Shown piece after piece: positions 34,390 to 45,352 of a stretch of 64,000 nt of DNA (positions are counted from its first letter, which is position 1; every line of letters starts with the position of its first letter). A program made the translations under genes and the position numbers. Under the pieces are notes generated by a model. The model was given only the letters and a program-made list of their open reading frames with translations, searched no databases and was not told the DNA's origin. The DNA is taken from assembly GCA_021234155.1 (NCBI GenBank), contig JAJEKV010000205.1, forward strand, positions 849,501 through 913,500, read 5' to 3'. This stretch comes from Isoetes taiwanensis. Lineage: Eukaryota; Streptophyta; Lycopodiopsida; Isoetales; Isoetaceae.

Positions 34390-34962
34390 GTACATACGAT
34401 TATTACCTTGCCACATTCCCTCTTTTCACAACTTTTTGTCACATTTGCTTTTTCTTACCCACTTATTTCCTTTCCATTCTTATCTTCCTTGGCCTATGAT
34501 ATATGTTGAACGACTTCTTTTGCTCTCTTGCCCCCCCTTTTTTTTTTGAAAGAGTGAAGCTTTTTAGTCATTAATTATGGAAAATAAATAAACATAGAGT
34601 TGAGATAAAAAAATATGATCATCAAAATAGGAATTGAGATAAGAAATCCTCAATTCAAAAGTAGCATGTAATTTAGGATTTAAACCTTATGCATGATTGA
34701 TTTTTCATGCACATAAGATTTTAAAGTTACATGTTATAAGATCTCTTCGAAATTGCCTTTTGTGAAATTGACTTTTGTGCAATAGTGCAAAAGAACTCTT
34801 GCAGAAACCCTCCATACAAAGCCGTGTTGCTCCATCAGGCAGGTAAGACTTAAAGCTATAGATTGAGAAGCATCTGCAGAAACCATAGAGCCAAAAAAAC
34901 TGAATTAAAAAAAAAAAAAAACCTGAATAAAAAGGAGCCAACAGAAGTAAGTCAAAAAGGAA
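34390..34962. other. Gene-free stretch, possible LINE tail at 34540
   Basis: A T-run at about 34538-34548 followed by GAAAGAGTGAAGCTTTTTAG recalls the 3' tails of the LINEs at 505 and 4797 (T-run, GAAGGA, GACAAGCTTTATT). No LINE coding sequence or target duplication follows, so this is only a possibility. Confidence 0.25.
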
Positions 34963-35460
34963 TCAGAATTCATAAGTGTCCAAGAAATGGAAATAGTCTC
35001 GGAATTGAGGCTGCAATATTGGTCTGCCATTGCTTCCCCAGTTAACTAACTCAATCAACCTGTCTGAGTTACAAGTGGACATGAGGTGGATAATGGTGCC
35101 ATAACAGTCTGCCCTACCCCTATGATAATAGTAGCATTCCCTATAAAACTCAAACTGTTGATCTGTCATGTTTGCACTGTTATTTTCCAAGAACCAAAAG
35201 AGAATGAACATAAGATATGTTTCCTTGCAAAATTCACTGCCCCATGTGATTTCCTTCTGCTGAACCTGCTGAATGCCTTGAATTAATCTTCCCCTAACTG
35301 ATCCAGTCCACTGATTGTAATCCCAGATTCTATGCACTGACAATTTCCTTGGAGGTTGATATTTGGAGACTTCAACGTCATCAAGGTCAAGATTGAGCTT
35401 GACTTTACAATTCCTCAGATAATCTAGCATGAACAGAATCAGAATTAGAATATATAGCAT
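34963..35460 (-). CDS. Hypothetical protein with N-terminal membrane segment
   Basis: An uninterrupted frame of 165 codons from ATG 35460 (a GTG start upstream would add 13). The N-terminus MLYILILILFMLDYL is a hydrophobic helix, either a signal anchor or a transmembrane segment. The rest is normal protein-like sequence rich in aromatic residues (YQPPRKL, YRECYYYHRGRADCYG, PQFRDYFHFLDTYEF). It contains no TE domain and no motif I recognise. It may be one exon of a longer gene. The balanced composition, in contrast to the low-complexity chance frames around it, is the only evidence for a real gene. Confidence 0.4.
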   Translation of the reverse strand: MLYILILILFMLDYLRNCKVKLNLDLDDVEVSKYQPPRKLSVHRIWDYNQWTGSVRGRLIQGIQQVQQKEITWGSEFCKETYLMFILFWFLENNSANMTDQQFEFYRECYYYHRGRADCYGTIIHLMSTCNSDRLIELVNWGSNGRPILQPQFRDYFHFLDTYEF

Positions 35461-35499
35461 AATAACAGGGGTTTTTTTGTGTTTTTGTACGCTTTTCAC

Positions 35500-37048
35500 A
35501 AAGGTTTTTCTAAGATTTCATGGCGTATTCGAATGGATGTACTGATGCGTACATCTAGAGTGCACCATTTCTTAGCCGTTGATTTAGCTTTTTTTTTTTC
35601 AATGGTCCAACATCCAAGGGCTCACAACAAAAGCCCTCTTTTTATTTTACGAGCTGAACATGCAAGTCTCGTGATAGCATTTCAGGCATTCTTGCAAAAA
35701 ATTAATGTTCTTTGTGATCAGAGTGGAAACAGATTTGGAGTGCATTTGCAGAGGATAATGCGGCCGATGCTAAGTTCAGCAGTTTGTGCTACATATTCAA
35801 AGTTTCCATGGCATGGTCTGGTGGGTTTCAAGGCAACATAGTGTTGATATTCTTATTTTCAGTGTGCTGATATTTAGCATGCAAAGGTCGAGATGGAGAG
35901 AGATGGAGACAGATCTTGCAGTGAAACCCACAGGCCGAAATTCCCTGCAAAACCCTCTGGAACCTGTGTCTTGAGATAGATTCGGCCCAATCCAATCAGT
36001 TTTGCATCTGTTTTTGTAAGCTGCATGTTCGAATGCTGAAACCCATGATCTTCTCCCATGATCTTCTCCTTTCCATTCATTTCTGCTATGGCAACAATTT
36101 TTCTTTCTTCTCCTTCCACTTCTTGTGCAGGTCGTTGTCTCCAAGCTATGGCAATGGCAGGGAGATTTCTTGCATGCATATAACAAGCTTTTGGTGGTTT
36201 TGATTTCCTTCTTGCCTCTTTCTGTGTCTCTACTTTGTCCCTTCATTTTACAGCAGAGCTATGGCAAATTTGGCGATGGCAGCAGCTTGGGCGGCGGATG
36301 GGGCGCTTGCAAATCTCGACAGCAACCACAGGCGGCGATGGTAGAGGCCATTTCGCTGCTTCATCCTTCTGTCTTGCAGATTAATCTCAGAGCAGACGCA
36401 ATGCCTTTCTTGTTCAGAGCAGAGCGATGGCAGAAGACATGGCAATCAGAATCTGGAAGCAAAAGCTGCATGATGATGATGATGGCAGAAACATAGAATT
36501 TTCTGTTCAGAGCACATGGCACACTGGCACGATTCTGATCGAATGCAGAAACCCCCCTAAAGTAGCCCTAATATCTGGCCATCGTTATTCACGTTTCTTC
36601 TTTCCTTGAACTATTTCCATTTAACATTCAATATCTATCATTATAGCCCTTCCTTTCAATGTCTACCAATATTTAGCAATGCCCATTCTTAAAAAACTCG
36701 CCCTCCCTTTATATCTAGTGCCTAAGGTTTAAAATCTCACCCTTTCTTTGAATTTCTTTGAATGTCTACAATCTTTTAAACTTCAAAATTTACTAACCCT
36801 TCCTTTCAATATCTATCTACCATTATGCTGTGATATTAGTATTAGAAGCTTGTGTTACTCATATTATTTTTACCATTACGTATTACATATTACGTATTAC
36901 ATATTGCTACATGTTTCACATGTTTTTACGTATGTTTGCTTTTTTTTAGGGCCCGAAGGGCCCAAATTTTTTTTTAGTACAACAACCAACACATAACTAC
37001 CATTAACATTAATTAACACAACCATTGGCTCCAACACATTTAAATTAA
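35500..37048. other. Gene-free stretch
   Basis: No supported gene. There are short frames on both strands without family resemblance. 36945-36960 is a GGGCCC palindrome followed by a T-run at about 36966-36975, which might be the poly-A tail end of the LINE lying to the right. A short GAT/ATG trinucleotide run lies at about 36468-36483. Confidence 0.3.
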
Positions 37049-37297
37049 AATCCCCCTTAAACCCGCACGTACAAGATCAACACCATATAGTATTTTGCTT
37101 GAAACCTTATAGTATTTTGCAAATCTTGTTATGCAGTATAGCAAATTTTGTACATGCATACCCCACAAACGAGGAACTTTACGTACGGTGTAGATTAAGG
37201 AATAAGGGGTGAATATGCCTATCCAACAACTCTCGTTGCCCGGAGTCACCCCCCGTGTGAAATATGCACCCAAACCAAAGGGGATTTAAGGGGGATT
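37049..37297. repeat. 13-bp inverted repeats spanning 249 bp
   Basis: AATCCCCCTTAAA at 37049-37061 is the exact reverse complement of 37285-37297. It may be a small TIR element at the 3' end of the LINE or a chance structure. No matching target duplication was found. Confidence 0.35.
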
Positions 37298-37846
37298 ACA
37301 AAAAAGCTTAAAGAAACCATAAGAGCCTGAGAAATTCCCAATAGAAAACCAGCTGTTATCAATTTGTGAGTCACCATTTTTATGTTTATAAGCAGTTGTT
37401 GTCAGCTCAATATCATAAATAACCTGCCATTTAATCCAGAATATAGAAAGGTTGTGCCCCCCATGCAAACATCTATTTCTATGCTTCCAAATATTCCACA
37501 AAGCTATGAAAGAAATAGAATTTTTGAATTTATTATCAGATATAAGAAAATTGACAATACTCCTAGGCCTGCTGACTTGAAAGACCTGTTCAAACCAGTT
37601 CCAGAATGTTGAGAGTTTAGGACATGAGAAAATATGGTCAATATCTTCAATATTATTGCAAAGAAGAGGGCAAGATGGACTTAAGACAGAATTATCTGGG
37701 ACATTAGCATTAGCAGACGAAAAGTGTCTACATAAAGTCTCCAAATTAGGAATGCTTTTGTTAGCAAGCAACCAGATGAAATAAGTTATCTTAGGAGCAC
37801 AATAGGAATTCCAAACATTCCTAAAAAGAGAGATGCCAGTGTCCAT
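37286..37846 (-). pseudogene. C-terminal zf-RVT region of the second LINE
   Basis: The 186-codon frame contains KITYFIWLLANKSIPN, CPLLCNNIEDIDHIFSCP (the cysteine/histidine cluster of zf-RVT) and FIALWNIWKHRNRCLHGG, the standard end of plant L1 ORF2. A stop at 37286 ends it. Confidence 0.85.
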
Positions 37847-38379
37847 AGGAAGATTCTAGTATAGGCATGCTTTAGATATTTGATTGTTATTTGCCAAGAA
37901 TTTGTAAACAAAGGCAACTTTATAAAGATATTTATCCCTGTAGTTCCAATCAATATGAGCTGAGACAGTGCCATCAAGACTGTAAGTAGACACCTTGTTG
38001 AGAATATGTTTAAAAAGAGTCTTGTCTGAAGAGGTACCATTAACAATGGCTTTGAATCTGGTCCAAGTTATCCATCTATCGTTGATCCAAATGTCCCCTA
38101 ACTTTTTAATACCAGCAGATGTCCATTTCTTGTACATTCTGGGATGATTGATTGCCAAAGGGACCAAATCAGTTTTGGCCAGGGCAGGATTCTAGAAAAT
38201 ACTCATGTCCTTATGAGCCTGATTAATGGCACTGTGGGAGTAAGCTGTGTGCACTTTATTCCAAGAATTAATGAGATTTCTCATTAGGGGGGACGAGTTG
38301 GCAGCTGGTTTAAGCCTATTAAATGTAGAAGATGGCAAAGAATGCTCAATGGTAGGATGACCATCAATTGTGCTCTTGT

Positions 38380-39858
38380 TCAGCCAGTAATAGATAACTT
38401 TAGCAGCAGGGTTATTTTGATTGAATAAAGCCCTCCAAACATATTTACCTGCCAATGCATAGCCCTGGAGCTGAAGGTTTTTGCATCCAAGACCACCTGC
38501 CTTTTTACTCTAACATATTTCCAGCTAACCATATGATGTTTACCCCAGATAAAGTTTCTAATTATCTTTTCAATATGCTGATAGATGCATTTGGGAGCAA
38601 GCAAGGCAGAAGAAAAATAAATGTGAGAACTTGCAAGCACAGAAGATGCAATAATTGTTCTGCCTGCAATTGAGAGACAACTGCCATAATTTTTTAGCTT
38701 CTTTCCGATTCTAGAAACAATAGGGGACCATAGATCTTTAATTGAAATATCTATGGCCAAAGGCATTCCTAACAGAGTGGAAGTTTGATTTACTGGAATA
38801 CATTTGATGCCTAAGATTTTTGGCTGATCATTAGCTCCAATAATAACACACTTAGTCATATTAAGGTAGATACCAGATGCTGCACTAAAACCATTTAAGA
38901 CCTTGATGAAGAATTCAATTGTTGACATTATTATGTAAAAAGCTGAAGGAATCATCTGCATATTGTAGCAGAGTAAGCTGACTATCATTCCCTGGCATAT
39001 TTAAGCCCTTTAGATTTCCTTGGAAAGTTGCTCAGCCACTGTGATAAAAAGATATGGAGCCAGAGGGCATCCTTGCCTCACCCCTTTATGTAAATTAAAG
39101 AAATTGCCAGGAGTACCATTGACCAGAATTGCAGATTGAGCACGAGAATTCAGTCCCACGATAAGGTCAATAATTTTTGGAGGAATTCCTATTTTCCTCA
39201 ATGATAAAATCAAGAAATCCCACCTCACAGTGTCAAAGGCTTTAGAAAAATCAAGCTTCAATAGAACACAATTTTGATTTGAAGTTCTGGCCCAGTGTAA
39301 ACCTTCCATAGCAGCAATATAATTATCTAAAATAAACCTGTTGGGAAGAAAAGCAGACTGATGCAAGCTAATAGTCTTTTGCAAAAACCCTTTGATCCTA
39401 TTAGCTAAGATTTTGGCACAAATTTTGTATGTAGAATTGGTCAAGGAAATTGGTCTCCACTCATTGAACATAGTTGGGCTGTCTACTTTTGGTATAAGAG
39501 AAATAAGCCCAAAGGAAATAGCAGGATGAAGATGATTGTTAAGCCAGAAACCATGAACCATAGATGTAAGATCAGACTTAAATTCTTCCCAGAAATGAAG
39601 GAAGAATTCTGGAGATAAACCATCTGGACCCGGACTTTTACCTTTGGCAAGGCTAGATAGAGTAGATTTGACCTCATCCTCTGAGGGAGGCAGTTCCACA
39701 TTGGAAGATAAAGGATCAATTATGTTATCAGGCAAAGAGTTTAGAAGATCAATGAATTCAGAAGTAGGAGCATCAGACCATGGCATATCAGAATTGGAAG
39801 CAAAGATATTAGAATATTTGGAACAGAAGAAGTCTGCAATATCTTTAGATAAGTCCAA
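38380..39858 (-). pseudogene. Reverse transcriptase of the second LINE
   Basis: The first open segment (39010-39858, 282 codons) shows LAKGKSPGPDGLSPEFF, ISLIPKVDSP, NEWRPISLTNSTYKI, QSAFLPNRFILDN, VLLKLDFSKAFDTV (motif A) and HKGVRQGCPLAPYLF (motif B). The frame then changes near 39015. QYADDSFSFLH (motif C) is intact in the next frame at about 38960, followed by another change. The downstream segment 38380-38988 has NGFSAASGIYLNMTKC and RNFIWGK. Catalytic residues are kept, so decay is by indels only. Confidence 0.9.
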
Positions 39859-40450
39859 ATTAGTACCCTGATCATTTGTAATAGATGTGAGTTGACTCTT
39901 AAGAAGCCTATTTTTGGCAATTCTTGGAATTGCTGCTATCCATGGAAGAATAAAATTTCACTTTAGACCTAATAGCTGCACCTTTGGCCTCAAAATCTTC
40001 AATATTTTTAATTGATTGCTCCAGAGTACTTTCTTGCAAGTGTAAATCAGAGTTCAGGGGGTCAGATTGAAGGTTAGCCTGGCAGTCTGAATTTGCATAA
40101 GATAGTTTTTCTTTTCAGCTCTTTTTCTTTCCCAATCATTTCTGGACCATTGTTTAATCCAAGATTTGGTTGATTTGACTTTGGCATAAAAATCTTTCAT
40201 AGAAGAGGCAGCTCTTACTCTAGGAAGGCTGGCATAAAAAATCTTAAATTCTCTACAGAATTTGTCATTATTGAGCAAAGAGCAGTTAAATTTGAAAGGA
40301 ATATTCCCAGACCTATTAATGGAAAGAAGATGCTTAGTTTCAAGAAATTGAGGCTGGTGATCCGAGACTGATGTTCTCTCATCACTGGAAACAATACAAT
40401 TGTCCCAAAAATCATGACTAGGTTAAGGCCACTCACATTCATATCTTTAT

Positions 40451-41914
40451 TATTGCCTTGAGCCACACATTGCTTGGATATATTTTTGCCTCCCTTCCTT
40501 AGCCTACATTAGATCGTGATACACACATTCTTTTTGTTTCGGCGTATTTATCCTTTATGACCATGCCCCAGTATTTTTTTAATGACCATTGCCCCATCAC
40601 GTTTAAACCCTATCCCAAGGCCAAAACTGCCATTACTTTTCTAAATCTTTCTCATGGAACATACCATTATGATCGTGTCATATAATATAGACGTATGCTA
40701 TGAACACTACAAGCTACATTTTGCTATTGGAGCACGCCTTAAAAACTCCAAAATTTTATCATTTTTTTGTAAAGGTTTGGACCATTTTCTTAATAGATTT
40801 GGTGGGATCCGTAAAACCCCCAGTTAGCTCTTCTTTGTGCCAAAGAAGACCGAACTTAGTATACTAAAATTTCGAAAAGTCTTAAAGTTGGTGGCTGAGG
40901 GGAACGGCCACATCTTTTTGTTTCGACGTGATGTTGATCTTATTTTTGGCAAATCCCAGTCAACATGGAAGAATTGCACTCTGGTCTAAAAGGGGAGGTG
41001 AAGATCAAGGGCCTAGATTCATTTGTGCCTATTGTTAGAATCCAAGAGCCCACATTAAGTTGTGTTAGTTATTAAGCAAGAAGACAAAATTGGTTATGAA
41101 GAAGAAGAAAACAAAAACAAGAGGATTGATGAGGTAATAAAAAGAAGGGCCAGGATCATAACAAGTGGATGACCGAGATTGATGTAAAAAATTATAAATA
41201 TCTTGAGGGAACTTGTTCTCCTTCTCTTTGGCTCTTGGATTTCCATGGAGAAAGGGTAGTGGCAGGTCCTGGAAAGAGAGATGACAGACCTCTTCCCCAA
41301 TGTAAGATTTCTTGAAGCTTGTAATTTATTTGAGATCATTTGAATAAAGATGTGGTTCCCCCCATCCTATATCTTTTCCATTGTTCCTTTTTACATTGTT
41401 TCATCCTCCATATTTTCCTTTTCTCCGTTGTTCTTTCTTACATGCCGCGATCCCTTAACGCCCAAAACCCCAAACTCGACCCCCAAACATGTGGTGACTG
41501 CTTGGGAACCACCAAGAAAGAAGGTCGTCTGGTCATTGCAAACAAACATACCTCACGGAAAGTTAATGCAAGACAATGGGTTAGGAGCCGGACAGGCCAA
41601 GCATCAAAAGACGCTATATGAACAAGAACAAGAAGAATGGGCTCGAGAGAAAATGATCCCCCAAAAATGAGAAAACTCGGAAGCTCAGAGCTATGCCGAG
41701 AGAGAGAAAGTAAGATAGACTAGGCCCGACCACAGGGGTTGCCCCCGAGGTGCCCTCCATAAGCGACAAGTGCTATGCTGGGAAATTGCAGAGGCCACCA
41801 ATCACCAAAGAGACAGAAGAGAAGAGTTGACCAGCCCTCATGAGGCGGAATGAACAGAAACAAAGCAGAAGCCAAAGCGAACCAAACCATGCGACCAACC
41901 TTAGAGGAGGGGTA
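40451..41914 (+). other. Possible LTR fragment around 40932-41489, no gene
   Basis: At 40894-40931 the sequence resembles, in opposite orientation, the module before the 3' LTR at 8240-8276 (GGCTGAGGGGA...). Right after it stands TGTTGATC, as at an LTR start. A TATA-like TTATAAATA lies at about 41192 and AATAAA at about 41344. CCCCAAACA at 41489 followed by TGTGGTGACTGC could be an LTR end and primer-site region. No partner LTR or pol gene is present, so this is tentative. The rest holds nothing identifiable. Confidence 0.3.
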
Positions 41915-42056
41915 GCAGACATAGCTAAAGAAAACTTGTGCCAAAGAAAGCTCAGGCTAAAGATTGATCCTACGTCCAAAATAGCGTGATGTCAAAACAG
42001 ACGTCCCTTTCCCCAGAATGATGGTTCTCTTCTATATAAGAAGAGAACCATAGCAT
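41915..42056 (-). repeat. 142-bp direct repeat, left copy, with palindrome
   Basis: It matches 47646-47787 at equal length with few substitutions. It ends in a hairpin at 42021-42051: ATGGTTCTCTTCT, ATATA loop, AGAAGAGAACCAT (13-bp perfect stem). The loop doubles as a TATA-like box. Confidence 0.9.
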
Positions 42057-42119
42057 TCCAGGGAAAGGTCCTTTGCAAAACAACAACGACCGACACAAAA
42101 AGGAACCTACCTCCTTCAA

Positions 42120-43040
42120 TCACAGGCCGAGATTGCGAGAGATAATGAGGCGCTCCTCGACACTAGGCAAAATGTAGCAAGCATGAGATGAAGCAGAATG
42201 CCAACGGCCATGGGGCGCACCACTTCGGTAGAAACTGCAGCTGCAAAAACCACCGTGGCCCCTCCACGATGCCCCGCATGAGTGCCAAAAAGATGGGGAA
42301 CCAGACCAATGCGACACAAGTACTCGAACCACCAAGAACGTGCAGTGGAATAAGACAAAACATGACAAGAGGATAAAGAGGATCGAAACAAGGGCCCACC
42401 CTCAGGAGGATCAATGACATGGAATGAGCAAGCGAAAAACAAGCGCTGAAGAGATGGACAGGGCAAAAAACCGAAGTAGTACAGGCAATCAAGACCTCCT
42501 AGCCGGCCGCAATCTGGTCACATTTAGACTTCCGGATAGCCACGCAGACATGATCCGGAAAAAAGGACCTGAACAAGGAGAAGGGGCATTAATCAAACTG
42601 TGAAAAAATGAGATAGCAGCAGAAGCACCACCCATCGAGGATAGGCGCTGGCGAGAAGACACGGAAGAGACGAAGAAGGCCGCGACATGGATGGACGAAG
42701 CAGGAAGGAAAGGAACATCTTGGGACATGCACCAAGACCGAAACTGCCGTCAAGCAGGGGCATATGCAAGTAGGGTAGAAGCAGCACGGGATTTAAGAAC
42801 GGAGGTGAGGATAGGAGCCACAAAAACAGGGGAGACTGCAAAAAAATGCGGTAAAACATCTGAAACACACAACCACATAACATAATCAGAACCGAATCAC
42901 ATCACCAAGCAAATAAAGCCACAAGTCGTTTTTCACCCGCAAGACGTGAGACCGACGGGAGCAAAGCCCAAGAAAACTTATGAAAAAACAATGCATCTAC
43001 AACAAATGGCTGCCAGGAGTTCGTGTCAGAAGCGACCAAC
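42120..43040 (-). pseudogene. Tyrosine recombinase (integrase) of the DIRS-like element
   Basis: The C-terminal catalytic part is readable in two frames: HRGGATVVFAAAVSTEVV (region of the second conserved Arg) and then PHGRWHSASSHACYILPSVE (His-x-x-Arg and the Tyr nucleophile), ending EERLIISRNLGL. Upstream, frames at 42489-42883 are broken and only loosely readable. A tyrosine recombinase would insert a circular cDNA without target duplication. The frame change within the active site shows it is dead. I assign it from the motif order and position after RNase H. Confidence 0.68.
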
Positions 43041-43045
43041 AGCCA

Positions 43046-43843
43046 TCAAGGGGCAGAAGGCCATGAAAAGACAACCAATGTCAGGCGAGCATGGCATAGG
43101 CGAGCATGGTGCAAGACAACAGGGACCAAGGAGGCAGGAGGGAAATTGTTGAACAAGCGCCAATTGTAGGAAAAAGCATGAAATCCGAAAAAGGTACGCA
43201 TTCTTGGTATTGAAAAATAGTCAGCCCACTCATTATCCAAACGGGGAACCCACAATGGCTCGAGTCGAATCTTATGGTGATAACAAAAAATGAAGAGCTC
43301 GACTAAAAGCAAATGGAGAACTGGAGATGGGGAACCACCCTTTTGTAACAAGAACGCGACATTTTGATTATCGCCACGAGCAACCACAACTGAGTTAAAG
43401 AGAAGGCTAGCAAAATGTTGCAACAATTGGAGCAGGCCAAACAACTCACGCCATGTAGAGGATTGAAGATGCTCAGGTGCGGTAAAAAAGCCATGAAAAG
43501 AGAGAACGGGCATACCAGGAATAGACAACCAACCACCCCAACCCTCATTGCTAGCATCAAAACCGAGGGTGACTTTTGTGATGAGAGGGGGCCACTGCCA
43601 AAGATATGGCTTGTGACGTGACAGGGAGGAAAGCGGAAAAGGAGTATCCCAAAGCTCGGAGCAGCGGAGATCAGAGTGAAGGCCTGAAGTCAAGACAGCA
43701 CAAAGGTGGCCAAAAACTAGATACATAGACTGAATGAAACCGAGAAAATGAGCAACCAAGCGGGCGGAGACCATAGGAGCTACAAGCAAGCCAGAACATA
43801 GAGATAAAGCAGGGCACTTTTTAGAGGCTGAGATGCGGAACAA
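43046..43843 (-). CDS. RNase H region of the DIRS-like element
   Basis: A 265-codon open segment of the polyprotein without a true start. The RNase H residues are in KVTLGFDASNEGWGGWLS (first Asp, about residue 95), SSTWRELFGLLQLLQ (Glu), VVVARGDNQNVAFLLQKGG (Asp) and VPRLDNEWADYFS (last Asp). The W-G-G-W pattern and the following short linker are typical of DIRS-order RNase H. It would degrade the template RNA during cDNA synthesis. The segment is intact although its neighbours are broken. Confidence 0.85.
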   Translation of the reverse strand: MFRISASKKCPALSLCSGLLVAPMVSARLVAHFLGFIQSMYLVFGHLCAVLTSGLHSDLRCSELWDTPFPLSSLSRHKPYLWQWPPLITKVTLGFDASNEGWGGWLSIPGMPVLSFHGFFTAPEHLQSSTWRELFGLLQLLQHFASLLFNSVVVARGDNQNVAFLLQKGGSPSPVLHLLLVELFIFCYHHKIRLEPLWVPRLDNEWADYFSIPRMRTFFGFHAFSYNWRLFNNFPPASLVPVVLHHARLCHARLTLVVFSWPSAP

Positions 43844-43960
43844 ACCATCGTGGGAATCGACTATGAAACCTAAGAAGACAGTGCGATGAGAAATGCGAAA
43901 ACGACACTTTTTTCAAGCGAGAAGAAAACCGGCTTGCTGTAAGTCAAAAATAATATGAAC

Positions 43961-44508
43961 TTAAAAGGACTCGGGCGAGGAGTGACACAGAAACAGAATA
44001 TCATCAACATATGGGGAGAAACGGATACCCTGAGCACGCCAACGGCGAACCAATTGCCGAATGAGTTTGGTGGACACAAATGGAGCAGAGTCGAGTCCAA
44101 AGGGAAGAACATTGAAGACAAAAAACTGGCCGTCTACCGAAAAACCAAGAAAAGAACGGTGAGGGGCCAAATGGAAACATGATGATAACCAGATTTCAAG
44201 TCTATCGCAAAAAGGAAATCTGCGAGTTTGCAAAGATGAGAGAGCAGGTCTAATGATTCATAGCGAAAAGGAGGGACAGATAAAGAGAAGTTCAAGACAT
44301 GCAAGTCTAATATAAGACGCCACTTTCCTTGACCTTTAGGGACTACCTGTAACATGGAATAGAAGAACGGGCAAGAAGGCACAAGGGAGGCGGCACCAGT
44401 CTGAAGGAGTTCAGAGATGGCAGAACGAGCAAAATCAAGTTGGGTGAACAAGGATGAATGATTCTTTGCAAAAAAGGGATTGACAGGGGGATGAGTAAGC
44501 CAAGGCAA
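43961..44508 (-). pseudogene. Reverse transcriptase of the DIRS-like element
   Basis: Two overlapping frames together give the RT core. LDFARSAISELLQTGA, KGQGKWRLILDLHVLN and FLFAIDLKSGYHHVSI (motif A) are in the first (44134-44508). GFSVDGQFFVFNVLPFGLDS (motif B) and RFSPYVDDILFLC (motif C, YVDD) are in the second (43961-44233). The frame changes at about 44180. The WRLILDL(R/H)xLN and DLKSGYHH wording is that of DIRS/PAT-type enzymes rather than LTR elements. Confidence 0.82.
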
Positions 44509-44549
44509 ACGGTCACCAAATTGGACTGTTGGGAGGAACAGAATGACTA

Positions 44550-45003
44550 AGGGAGGGTGCCCGTCAACGGGGCACTGCCCTTTCCGGGGCGAAAGGGCGG
44601 TTGAATCTGACGGCTAAGATTTGTCCGTTCAAAATTCCCGCCTTTTTACATTTTCTTTAAAGCCCCACAACTTTTTGTGTGGGAGGCAAAATCATGGCGG
44701 ACCACTTGCATTAGAATCGCATTAACGAGACCTATAAAATGAGTACTTGTTTGTCCCATTTTGAGCATGTGGTCAACATGCACCATTGAAGGGCACCTCA
44801 TTCACCCCGTGGGGCAGTTAAGGGGCTCCATTTAAAGCCTTTTTATTCCCGTTTCAGGGCACCGCACCAGGCGGTTTTAGGTTCATCAGAAAGCCCTCTT
44901 TCAAGGGCATCGAATGCACCATCTTGGGCCCGTTTCTGAGCTGTGGAGGACCTCCATCGTCCCATTTGTCTTCATATCTGCCCCGTAGACGGGCACCCTC
45001 CCT
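44550..45003. mobile_element. 454-bp non-autonomous TIR element (MITE-like)
   Basis: The terminal inverted repeats of about 25 bp begin AGGGAGGGTGCCCGTC at both ends, with one mismatch before ACGGGGCA. TA flanks both sides (44548-44549 and 45004-45005), which would fit a Tc1/mariner-type 2-bp duplication. If the ends are set one base further in, the flanks TAA/TTA would be Harbinger-like but unequal. No coding sequence. It lies within the DIRS-like element and is therefore younger. Confidence 0.75.
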
Positions 45004-45352
45004 TACCAAAAAGACAAAGCGGACAAGAGTCTATTGAGGATGCAGGTAGATGACGCAATCGAGTCAGCTACAATGGGATCAATGCCCAGATGAGGAATGC
45101 AAGAGGAAAACGGAGTGCAATCCTCTTCAATGAGTTTTAACAGAGTCGGGCACCGCCGGAGAGAGAGAAAATAGGTGAGCATATAACTCCCGAAACCAGT
45201 CCTCAATAGCAGCCAAAAATTCGTACTGGTGCCGTGAGGAATCCCTTTTTAAAGTGGGCAAGGTCCTTGCCACCCGCTCCCGCACCTCATTCCGCAGAGA
45301 TTCAATAACCTTGTGAATGGAGGACTGGGCTGAAAGAGACACCTATAAATCA

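Larger units (their letters stand above)
37286..40450 (-). mobile_element. Second L1-type LINE, 5'-truncated
   Basis: Only ORF2 from the end of the endonuclease onwards is present. The order on the minus strand is an SDHQPQF-like endonuclease end at about 40350, a linker with KSWIKQWSRNDWERKRAEKK, the reverse transcriptase, and the zf-RVT ending at 37286. It differs in sequence from the LINE at 4797-19954, so it belongs to another family. The 3' end is not clear (either near 37286 or at the T-run near 36970), and I found no target duplication. Several frameshifts make it inactive. Confidence 0.82.

Noticed and set aside
36945-36960. GGGCCC palindrome with T-run, like a bacterial terminator
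   Set aside because: The context is plant nuclear DNA. More likely a transposon end or chance.
37049-37297. Complete MITE bounded by AATCCCCCTTAAA inverted repeats
   Set aside because: No target duplication and no second copy in the window. Kept only as an inverted repeat.
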